From Zygaena filipendulae (lineage: Eukaryota; Arthropoda; Insecta; Lepidoptera; Zygaenidae), in the NCBI GenBank assembly GCA_907165275.2, contig OU015655.1, forward strand, positions 9,560,501-9,624,500: DNA of 64,000 nucleotides, given 5' to 3'. The notes under the pieces are model-generated. The model ran no database searches. It had not been told where the DNA came from and was given only the letters and a program-made list of their open reading frames with translations. Made by a program: the position numbers and the translations under genes. Shown here one piece after another: positions 13,496 to 24,800 of the stretch; the first letter of the stretch is position 1; every line of letters starts with the position of its first letter.

Positions 13496-13526
13496 GATCT
13501 TAGCCAAAGCCCAAAAGGCTGAGAAG
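13496..13526 (-). pseudogene. U2 snRNA 5'-end-like fragment
   Basis: The minus strand reads CTTCTCAGCCTTTTGG, then six extra bases, then GCTAAGATCA. The start of U2 snRNA is CTTCTCGGCCTTTTGGCTAAGATCA (established). Only the first ~25 U2 bases are present, abutting a truncated Helitron-like copy. It is not a functional gene. Confidence 0.5.
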
Positions 13527-13540
13527 TTACACGTTTGCCC

Positions 13541-13670
13541 TACGGAAAAACAAAGCAACTGACTTTCATTTTCAATTTCTTTTTGTGTGTTTTTGGCACT
13601 TTTCACGCATAACCGGCATAACGGACGTTCCTACATACTCACAACCATCAAAAAGGTTAAACAAAATATA
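13541..13670. repeat. Dispersed repeat R2, copy 1
   Basis: CCCTACGGAAAAACAAAG through CACTTTTCACGCATAAC to GGTTAAAC matches 45190-45312. It is non-coding. Confidence 0.5.
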
Positions 13671-13841
13671 GGTATAGTTATTAATCACTTGCTATTATTT
13701 ACATATATTTTATAATTTTATATGTAGGTAGGTAGGTACCTAGTTATTTCGTTCTCTAATGTTTAAAAACTATAAAAAAGATTATTTATAGAAAATTTAA
13801 TAAAGAGAATAACAATAATATAACAATAACATTAAATACTG

Positions 13842-13847
13842 TTTATT
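13842..13847 (-). other. Candidate polyadenylation signal of hig
   Basis: An AATAAA hexamer reads on the minus strand about 320 nt downstream of the hig stop codon. It is the first perfect hexamer I noticed on that strand, but in DNA this AT-rich the motif occurs often by chance. Confidence 0.3.
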
Positions 13848-14166
13848 TCAGACCATAAAATTGTCTATTTATCTTACATGCTAAGGTTATTAAATCAATA
13901 GTAATACTGATAGTTAGATAGTTTAATAACTAGAAACAAAACAATAGTAATATCTTATTATACAAGTGAGCTAAGTTGATCATTTAACACGGAAAATAAA
14001 TTTAAAACATATGGTACAATAGTAAAATTATTCTTTGGCTAAAAATTAACAAAAAAACATAAGTATAACATAATGACACTTGTTTTTTAAAATATAATAA
14101 ATATTGCTCAGACGAAATAAAATTCGTCTCAGAAATATTGTAAAAATATAAGTAAATGTACGAATG

Positions 14167-17100
14167 TTACTCTTCCACGTGTATGAATGTTGTGTTTTCC
14201 ATATATATTGTGTCAGTTTTTTTAATTTCGGATGGCAGAAGGCAAAAAGGTGGTGGGTGTGACCAGTACCCATTCTCAGTGCACACTATAGAAGATTCTC
14301 CCACCACATCATAACCGTCTTCACAAGAGTATATCATTAGATCACCAACAGGATATTTGCCTTTCGACGATGATGGCTTTAATAACTTCCCTTTTTCCGG
14401 TATCGACGGCTCAGGACAATAGATCGCTGTTGATAACAAAATAATATAAAGCCAAAACTTGAAACAAATAAAGATTAATATTATGTAACAATCATAATTT
14501 GGTATTATCCAGGGTATGAAAATCAAAATTCTAATTAGTCCGTCAGTCAGATAATAAAAAAATAAGAGACACGTATTTTTCGCTTTTTCAAATTAATGAA
14601 AATAAACATAGATAAAGCGCATTAGGGCGCATTTAGCGTTTAGGGTGGGGGACTCGTGACGTCAATATTCATTATAAGCCCCATACAAACTGCACCGGGT
14701 TGTGACGTCACGCGAAATTTCAACTCAATGTATCGCCGTTATTTTTTGATTACGTAAAAAAGGAAAAAATACGTGTCCAATATTTTTTACTAAAATGGAT
14801 GGACTCAAAAAAAAAATTGTCAAGTAGCCAATTGTGTACGAAAAATGTGGACATGTGCATTGTGCACACTATAGAACTTAATATTTTAATAGGTAACATA
14901 CACAACAACTTTTTATGGATAACAACTTATCAACAAATAACTTCAATGGAAAATGCCAGAAATTTTAAATACCTATTCTCAAGTAACACGTAGATAGGTT
15001 TTACCCACAAAAGTTTAATTTCAAAAAACTTGTGTATATATCAGTGTTAATGACTGTTTTAAAGAAAACCTGCTATTGAAACTTACGCAAACAATGCGGC
15101 ATCTCACCCGACCAGCGTCCGTCATGCTCGCACTCTAACCCCGGTGGGCCTACCAGCTTGTAGCCCCACGCACACTGGAATACGGCGCGACCCCCGAAAG
15201 ATGAGTTGTATTCCACCACGCTTAAGTGAGGACTAAGAGTCTTGAGCAATGGGCAGAAAGTCTCCTCGCACGTCGGCGGCAAGGACGACCAATGACCTAC
15301 AATGTTGATACAGCAAATTTTATATAATAGGTATAATTAATAGCAACATTTTCAGCGATTTTAGAAAAACAACACTAAGAAATAGACTTGTGGAAATAGC
15401 ATAGTAGTAGTAGTAATAACATAGTAGTTATCATAAAACTATAAGTAGACTTATCCTGGAACTCACATTATGTTGGATTTTATCTTACTAGCAGAATCAC
15501 TGCATTTTACAAGGATTTAGTAGTTGGCGCCTAGAAAGCTAGTTTTAGCAAAACAAGCAAATCAATATTTATTACCATTGCCCATGCAAGTGAGAATAGA
15601 TGAGCCATTTAGGTGGAAGCCCGGCTGACAGCTGAAATGTATATTGTGTCCGAGTCGGGTACCCTGAACGAATTGACGCATACGCGGTGACGACATGTTT
15701 ATCACAGGACATTGCACATCTGCAAATAATTAATCAATACATTTTATTATAATGATTATAAAACGCGAAGTTTCGAAATTTCGAAGTACAGCACATTTTG
15801 ATTTAATAGAAACTTGTAAGAGTTACAACTTTTCACGACTTACTACTCATCCACTTTAATCACTACTCAAAATTGATAATATGTCAAACTCACTAACAAC
15901 TTTAATGAGGATAGTATTGGTGTGACCACTGGGGGATGTACATGTATACTGATCACTGTGGCGTGCAGACATTTTGCTTAGAGTTAGTCTGAAGTGGGTC
16001 TCTTTCTCACCCTCTTCTGAAGACCATGCTGTCAAAAAAATAATCATTTTTTTTTAACAAATTTCAAAAATGACTTTCACACATAGTGTCGGAAAGAGAT
16101 ACATTATAAATAGAGAGAACAGGGCGAAATTAAAAAATACCTGGCAAATGTTGCCCTAATGCCTGAGTCCAGCTCCAGTCAGGATCACCAAGGGCTCGTA
16201 ATGAGATGCAATTGAGACGGATGGTGCTCTCTGGATACACAAATAACTCTCCAGATGGTTCTACAACAGCAGAACCACTGACCACAGTGTACTGTATTGT
16301 AGGTGGGGTGTCACCTTAAAATATCAACTTGTTAGTACCATAACCATGATTATAGAGTTAATGCCTGAAATATTCTTATAATAATGATAATAAAATGTTA
16401 TGTCATTCTTAGAACTATTTCTAAGAATGAAAAACAAAAAGAATTGATGAAAAGCTTCTCACAAAAGCTTTTCATCAGAGAGAAATTTGTCTACAAAAGT
16501 ATATTGACTACTTTGAACACTGCTGCTGTGCTTCTATCATGAATAGTTTCAGTGCATGAGGCATCTCAAAAATTTTAGTATGGCCCTCATATAAAATGAA
16601 AATTAAACACAGATGTTATGAAATAGTGACCAAAAAGCTTAATTGCTACTTGCCTGTGAAATTTGTAACAACAGTTGTTGGTACACATTCAGGGAACTTT
16701 GGTGTCCATTCACCATTCTCACAATGAAGCGTAAATTCACCTTTCAGTTTATATAATCCAAAGTGCTTACAACGAGCAAGAACCATTGAGCCATGAGGGA
16801 AGTGTGTCTCTTTCTACCACAACACAAAAAACATTACTGTTAGGTAACTATGAACAGATTTACCTTAAGAATATACATAAAATTTTTCTTTACATAATAT
16901 GTTTAATATTTTAAATGGTTAGATACCTCAATAGTAGAGTTTTTAAAAGATATAGTTAACAACGGATGTTCACTGCCATACATACACTCTCTGAGTATTG
17001 GTTGGAATCTTCCATCTGCACAGAAAGTCTAGTCAGAAAATTATATTTGATTATTATTTACTTAATAAGTAACCAATAAAAAATATTCAATTTGTATTAA

Positions 17101-17559
17101 CCTACCTGGTGTTGTAGAACACAATGGTCCCACCCAATTTCCATCAATACATTTAATCTTACATATTAATTTTTCATTAAGTGGTCCAATCAAACCAGGA
17201 AATTTGACCTGAAAATGGGAAACATTAAATTATTAACGTGATGATTCGATTTTCTTGCAAATAGTTTCTTCAATTGAATAACACTGACCTCGGAAATCTT
17301 AGAAAAGTCCGATCTGAGTCTAGTAATATCCAAATTATCGTCGAGACTCGCTACATCAGGTAGGGAACATTTGAAATCATCTGGGTGCAGGAGGAAAAGT
17401 AAACCAATGAAACCAACATTCTTTTTAGGGCATTAGTTGGAAATAAAATAGTTTTTAAATATTACCTTCAGGAAAATCCATGTTGGTGTTAGTGTCACAC
17501 AATATCATAGGAAATAAACAATTATAAAACAGGAATACGATTAAATACATGGTCAACAT
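14167..17559 (-). CDS. hig: Hikaru genki-like secreted Ig/CCP (sushi) protein, 10 exons, complete
   Basis: Family knowledge: Drosophila Hig is a secreted protein of the synaptic cleft with one Ig domain and several complement-control (CCP) repeats. Exons here are 17466-17559, 17289-17380, 17106-17208, 16927-17015, 16654-16813, 16141-16314, 15894-16028, 15576-15719, 15087-15296 and 14167-14426 (stop TAA), together 486 residues. Residues 1-21 are a hydrophobic signal peptide ending MILC. Cys/Trp-containing, CCP-like segments (NWVGPLC, GEWTPKFPEC) occupy about residues 60-165. An Ig domain covers about 180-282 (RLNC, WSW, SDQYTC). Three CCP domains follow at about 284-330, 331-400 and 401-462 (FSCQPGFHLNGSS, FQCAWGYKLVGPPG, YSCEDGYDVVGES). 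No transmembrane segment is visible after the signal, so secretion is inferred. The intron after 16654 starts with GC rather than GT. The domain order fits Hig; a Hasp-like paralogue is a less likely alternative because Hasp carries WAP domains, which are absent here. Confidence 0.86.
14511..14830. repeat. CRE-palindrome MITE family, copy 2
   Basis: In the hig intron between 14427 and 15086. Inverted subterminal blocks (GACACGTATTTTT and AAAAAATACGTGTCC) surround TGACGTCA sites and the family block GAAATTTCAACTCAATG. Confidence 0.72.
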
Positions 17560-17769
17560 AGAATATACAATCCTAATTTCTTGAAATTTTCAATATTTTC
17601 ACCATGTCGAAACTCAAAACAACTAAAGAAATTTGTAGTTATGAACCGCAATGCGCCGTTCTTAATTCTATAATTTAGAAAATATAAATTCAGCAAAGAA
17701 AACTAAGCTAAAGGTTAGTGACAGAGAGTGGTTAGTGATTACCTTCTCTCTGGGTTCACCCAGAGAAAA

Positions 17770-18395
17770 GGTACTTGCATGATTTTTTTTTCAGTCTATT
17801 TTAAAGATATATGGCCTACTTAAACAAAGCAAGAAAAAGAAAAAAAATATATGCATAAATTAATTAAATAGAGCGTTTCAAAGTTCCTACTTTAGACCTT
17901 ACCGCCGAAACGCGGAATGACGTCACTTGTTAAAAATTACGCCTTTTTAATCTGTGATAGAAATGTCAATGTCGTATTGACAGGGTCATGTGACACTGAC
18001 AGACAGATAACTTCAATATCCAAAAGCGAAATTAAATTTGAATTGTGTCGATTTACTTCCAAAAGTTCCACTAAAGAATCGAAATGCATGTTACCGATGC
18101 ATTTTAAAGTAAAAAACTTCGGAAAATGGAAAATATGCGTTGACTGTATGCACTTAGTTTCTTTTGTCTTCTCTGAAAGAGGCAAATGTTTCCTAAAAAA
18201 ATAAAAGTGACGTCATGTGTCACGCTTGGCTGTGATTGGTGTTTCGTTGCAACGTTCCGTTTCACAAAATTAAAAGTTGAATATTTTGGAAACTATTGAA
18301 AATTTTTTAGTAAATCTTTCACGATAACGCTTTTCTAAGGCTCTATTTTTTTAAATATTGACACAATTTCTTATTATAAATTTCATGCAAGTACC
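17770..18395. mobile_element. MITE-like element with 13-bp ends between hig and Syx7
   Basis: GGTACTTGCATGA at 17770-17782 and its exact complement at 18383-18395 bound 626 bp. A second, inner inverted relation (AATGACGTCACTTG and AAGTGACGTCATG) lies at about 17915 and 18209. No target duplication is clear. Short frames on both strands inside it (17917-18204) are unconvincing as genes. It fills half of the shared upstream region of the two genes. Confidence 0.6.
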
Positions 18396-18862
18396 CTATT
18401 ATGGCGAATCGCCAATGACAATGTTAGATTGTTCCCCAAGTTAAAACATGGCTCTTTTGAAAGTCAGTCTCCTGCTCAGGGTCCAAAATAAATGCTGAAA
18501 AGTGACTGGAATAACGAAAAACGTGACTCGCGTGTTTTTGATACGGCTTTCACTCGTCAACAAGCCAACAACCTTCTCTACCTCTATCGTGCATCGGAAC
18601 CTCAGAAGAATAGCTACTGTTATTGTTCTGAGATCGGAACCTGTCAGCAACTGTCAGTGTCACACCAGAAAAACAAAAAAAAAAAAAACTCTCTCTGGAC
18701 AGAAGCTTTTTTCTATAATCTTTATACGTCTGTGCTGTTCCTAATTAAATCCCTATTATTCGTTTTTAGAAACGTATTTGGTTTTCCAGAGTTTACACAG
18801 TTTACAGATAACAGTGTAGTGTTGAATTTTTTACCGTTTGTCCTTTGATTTAACGTAGTATA

Positions 18863-21800
18863 ATGAATCCTTCATATCAAGGAAGTATGCGGTACGAAGA
18901 ATCTGGAGAAAATTTTCAACAACTGGCGCAGAGGATTGATAGTAACATCAAGAAAATATCGCAAAATGGTATAGTATTTAAACTGTTTGTTATTAACTTA
19001 CTAGTTACTACCTGCTCAAATTTCTTCTAGGTGTGAACATTCACTAGCTATATTTTATTCTCTAAGGCATTGTTAAGCATAGCGATTGCGTTGCAAGTAC
19101 AATGTGCGTCATAATAATACCTAGTCAATCATTGATAAATGTAATCATATTAACCACACAAATATTTATGTACAAAAACTATGAAATTTATTACTTAAGC
19201 TTAATGCCTCTATAAACCTTGGGTTTATGATATATAAATACCTATCCTAAGTAAAGTAAAAATAATTTATATAGGTAGGTACATGCTAATAGTACATAAT
19301 ATAAAAGTGAGCAATTTGTTACCATTTTCCCATTATATATTAGTATGTTATGTCTCAATAAATACTAGCTGATGCTTGTGGTACTGTTTGTATGTGTTTT
19401 AGGATTTCCAGGGGAACTTTGTTGTACCAGGATAAAAAGTTCCATCCATATTAATAATTTCATTAGTTCTATATTCATATACTGCCGGTAAAAAGATCTG
19501 TCCTGTAGTTTTTGATGCATATTCAGACACTAGCTGTGTCCTGCGGTTTTACCCGCATGAAACGTTTTTATATAACAACTTTTTTTCCAGACATCCAATT
19601 TAAATAAAACAAAGCCTATATGTAGCTCCAGCCTAAGCTTCATCTACCTGTGAAAACCGCATGACAATCGGTTCAGTAGATGCAGAGATTATCGCAAACA
19701 GACAGACATAAAAGAATTTAAAAACTTTTTTTTGGGCTTGGTTACTCTTCTTTTATCACCCCTCTCAATTTGATGTAAAAATATTCAATGTACAGAATCG
19801 CGGATTCTACTCTTTTATTATAGTATAGATTAAGATATCACAGATAAAAATTCTTATTCCAAGATCAAACTTCACTCTCTTATTTTTTACTGTGATTACT
19901 GAATTGAAATTGTGAGCAATAGGACACTTTCATAATTAAATTATGCACCCTTTTTTTTTTTTTTTTTTTTTCGTGAGGAGGGGAAAATCCCTAACGGACC
20001 CCTGCCACGCCATCACTGGAAGGGAGTGTCCGACTTGCACGGACTAAAAACCCCTCCTCCAGGCCACTCATTGAGGCGACTGCCCGGAACTATCTAATAA
20101 TACATCAGGCAGCCGCTGAGTGCTTTATAGAGCCTCTCTATCAGCGCTCTCTAGTTCTCTTTCGCGGGCCTTAGCGTTTCTTCGTTCAAGACTCCATTCA
20201 GCAACCGAGCACATCGCGGAATCGTCCGCGAGAGTTAGGTCAAGTATGGACGCAGATGTTCCCCTGAGAAAAGTGGGTTTGCGGCCCGTGTTACAGACAC
20301 ATAAAATTATGCACCCTGAAGTGTCACAGTGTCACCCTGTGGGGTGAGAAAAATTTACTTTTGCTCTATTTTTAACAAATATTTATGGAGTGAGCTACTG
20401 GCAACATAATATTTTATAATGCTGTCTGTGGTCTATTTTGCACCGCTCCAATATTTTTAACCAACTTCCCAAAAAGGAGGAGGTTCTCAATTCGTCTGAA
20501 TGTTGCTTTTTTTTCCATTTATTTTCAATGTAAAGATACTGCATATTTACAATTCATTAGATATAGAAAATATTACATTGAGTAATAGTTAGTAGAAGTT
20601 ATACAGCAATTCAATATAGCAGAGGAAATTTTATGAACAACAAAAAAGTGATAAGCTTGATAAAAAATGTATGTACCTAGTAATTATATTTGTAATAACA
20701 AAATGCGTGATGTTATCCTAATACTAATATTTGAGATAAAAATAATTAATACTCTTATATTTATGCTAGTACAATTGGATGCAGATAAGCAATACCACAA
20801 AATTAAGTTATTACTTCAGAATCATTTATTTAGAGTTATGGAACACTTTTTAATTAAGTAGGTAACTAAATATTGAACATAAAAAATGTTGACAGAAAAT
20901 GGCGCTATAATTTAAAAACACAATTTACTCAAAATTTCTCCAGTATGGGTTAACACACTATTGCTTATCTATGTCCAATTATTAAAATATGTGTTTGTTT
21001 ATTTGAAAAGACAGGCTGGAATATTAATTCACATGACTTCTAAATGTATGGCAATTTCATACAACAATGACATACAGACAAATTAAATATCATTGATTTG
21101 GATTTTACTAAGGAAATAACCTTGATATACAGACTACAGATAAAGTTTTAAAACCTATTTTAAATTTAAACCCTATGTCCACTTAGATCCGCAGCCAGGA
21201 GGCAAAAATTTGTAGGTGTATTAATATTTAGAGTTCATAGTAAAAAAAAATTATATTTTAAAAATCAAATCTTGATTTATACTATTAAATCTATTAACTT
21301 CAATGTCACTTATAATTATTATAATAATATTTTTTAAATTTATTATATAAATAATTGTAATAAACTTGATTTTATTAAATGAATAATAATAAAAGGAAAT
21401 TATTAAATGATAATAATAATAGATTAAAATTTAACAACACAGAACTTCGTCTCACTTTAAGCTATGAGCTTTTGTATTAGAATTTGATGGTTAGTATGTT
21501 TTCTTTTAGTTCAACTTAGTAGATCACTCAATGAATTTTAATAGGCTTATAGTCCTTCCATACAAGCCCAAAAGCCTGATTTGCCTAACCAAATCACTTG
21601 CCACAGAATATCAATATTTTAATAAGTATAAATAAAGTGTATAAATATAAATACTTTTTAAAAACCACCATCACCAATGCGGTGACTCCCGTTCCGGCTC
21701 GTTCCTGGTGCAGAAGTTGGCCATTGCTATTCAGCGCGGGAATACGGCCAGCCTCATGGGCACCTTTGCACCGGTAACGGTCAGGGGCGGGTTATTTGAT

Positions 21801-24800
21801 GTATGCGGTAGGTTTGACAGTTAGTTATTCTTTATTATAATAACTATTCGCGTTAACTTTAGTTTAAATATATTTATTTACATTTTATTTTTTAAGAGTA
21901 AAAGCTGAGAACAAAATTAGTTACTTACTTTTTATCCTTTTTATTTATTAAATTTTTAAATTTTTATATCTTTTTTAAAATATTGAAATATAAACTTATT
22001 TAAATTTTACATAAATCCATGTCACGAAAACAAGCCTCTAATTCCAGCGTCAAAATTAAATAGATAAAATGTAATTAATGAATGATTTTATTTAAATTAG
22101 ATTGATTATTATTATATATATATATTATATTATTATTATCATTATATTGTAAGTTGTAACTTGTAACACCCTGCTAGGGTACATGTATGTATGTATGTAT
22201 GTAATATATTTATTCACATGTTATTAATGTCATCATGGCTATCTGTTGCATGTAACAATTAATTAAATGAATAAATTTTCATTCTAAGTGTCTACTGCAG
22301 GATGACGTGATTAGATCGTGGTTCACTTGTTTTCAGTATCATCAATGTCAAAGATGGTCAATCAATTGCAAACACCTCAGGATTCACATGAACTGAGAAA
22401 CCAGTTGTAAGTTATTTTATAAACCATCTGTCTCACTTTACTTACAGATGAATGACCTTCAATGAGGTATTAAATAATCCGTAAATTTAATTTTATAAAG
22501 TTTCCAATGTTCATAGTCTGTGACTTGATAAAATTTTGTAAGTGGGGGAAGGGCAATGTTTGAAATTTCCTGATAATCGGATGAGTAGTTGCGGCGTGAT
22601 CATGAAAGCGTAAGAGCCGAAAGTCACATTCGCATTCTCCATATTTTTTTTTTATTTTTCGCTTTATAAGAACATTACGTCTATCCGTCTTCAGGCTTCA
22701 ACTAATATTTGAAAAAAAAAATGCCGAATACGTTCCAGCCGTTCTCGAGTTTTACTAGCAACACATTTAGTCGTTAATTTTTATACAGATAACGTTAATA
22801 CCTTGGTCACAGATAATATAATACTATAATGGTGTTAAAATCGTCAAGTATACAAATAACGATGAAATTAAATATTATGTTCATGATGATGATGATATAG
22901 TTTCAGCGGGATTTTTGAATTTGCCACGAGACGCGAAGACTATTGAAACTTGTTTTATACTTTTGTTTGTTAATACCGGCAACGGTGTATGCTTGCTTAG
23001 ACGCCAGATTCAAAACTACACGCAGAAGTTGGCGAAGGATACGTCCTCTATGTTAATGGAGCTGATGAAAACGCCCTCGGAGTTGCCCGCGAGCAAAATC
23101 ACCAAGGATCGTCTTAGCGACGACTATATGGCCACCCTCAACAACTTTCAGGTATACTGTGTTTTGTGATAAAAAGTTTCATTGTTATACATTTTTATAT
23201 TTATTTTAAAATATAAATGGAGACTTATTTCATTAAATTATTGAAACATAGAAAAGAAATGGTATTATCTATTATAATAAATTTGCATAGAATTTGTATA
23301 GTAAGTTACATTTGTATAATTCCCTTATAGTAAGTACTGTTAAAATCAGACATGCCACTAATACAATGCTAAGCTTTATACGAAAATTATACAACCGTTT
23401 TGTGGATTCGTCTCCTGAAACCTTATCATTTCTTCTGTGCAGGCAATTCAAAAGACAGTCGCCCGGAAAACAAAGGAGGATGTTAGAAAAGTTAAGGCGC
23501 AGTCCTTCAAACTGCCGCACGCTGCGAGCGGAAATAGTAAGTGATTCATATTTCATATTTAAAGTGCAGATACAGCGAGCCAGTTTCTCCAGCGCACTTT
23601 CAAACACCATGTGGGCATAAATTTTCAAATAAATACTAAATTTATCATACAAATTGCCTAGTAACAGTAATGCACAAGTAACAATAACACAATACATACA
23701 CCATAACAATTTACAGTTGGTTTAATAGCAGTTCGAAGTCGGCTTCGTACAGTAGGCGATATTGATACACTGTTTTTATATGATTAGACAGAGACAGCGA
23801 GCAATTGATAGAGATGGACGAACAAAGCATGCGCAAGCAAGAACAGCTGACGATGCAACAGGAGAGAGAGCTGCAGGAACTGGAAGACCGCGAGAGGGAT
23901 GTGCGACAGCTGGAGGTAAGGCCGGCTGTTGTCTTTAGTTGTCCTGTGTACTTAGCGACGACGGATTCGACGGAGTGTATACGTCATATACCAAGTGATT
24001 AATAAGTGCTGTGTAATTAATAATACTTAACATAATTCGGTGTACCTTTCTCAAAGTCAATGTAAATTTCAGAAAATATACGTTCTCGAATTAAATTTTA
24101 AGAATTTATCTTACTAAGTGTCTCGTGAAAATTCGATCGGGATCCGTCGTCGCTAAGTATTGTTTATGACTTGGTCCACAAAATACATACATTGAACAGT
24201 TAAGTATAACTACACTGTGGAAATGTGGAACGTAGTACCATATCGCGCGGTGCGGAGCAAAGATTTCTTTTCCGTCACGGCGTTATAAGGCGCCATAGAA
24301 GTTATTAGTAAGTGGTTTTTGGAACGACAGGGCTTTTAATAAACACTCACGCATTTTTTTGTACTACCCTACTAACATGTCTTTGACATTATTTTGGTTG
24401 CAGAGTGACATATTGGACGTGAACGATATATTCAAGGAGCTAGGGGTTATAATCCACGAGCAGGGGACGAAAGTGGACACGATAGAGGCGAGCGTGGAGA
24501 GCGCTGCTGTGAATGTGGAGGCCGCGACCAGAGAGCTCAGTCAGGCTGTTAACTACAAGGTAACTTTTCACTTTACTAAACAGAAGCACATGATACTGTA
24601 ATTTACACATCCCTAACCGGTTTCGGATTTCATGTATCCATATATAATAATAATAATAAAAATGGTTAATTGCCATTAAAAAAGAAAATACAGATTAGAA
24701 CACGAAATAGGCAAAAGGAATTGATTCAGCATAAGTGATACATCATGTCTATATAATAAGGAATTGATGTATTAACACTCAAATAGAATAAAGTCAAATA

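Noticed and set aside
14046..14273. Minus-strand 75-codon frame next to the hig stop
   Set aside because: It is an out-of-frame shadow of the last hig exon and its 3' UTR.
17917..18204. Frames of 95 and 82 codons on opposite strands
   Set aside because: They lie within the inverted-repeat element at 17770-18395, have no recognisable domain and no supporting splice context.
23272..23709. 145-codon minus-strand frame with hydrophobic stretches
   Set aside because: It overlaps Syx7 exon 4 and its introns in antisense and resembles no known family.
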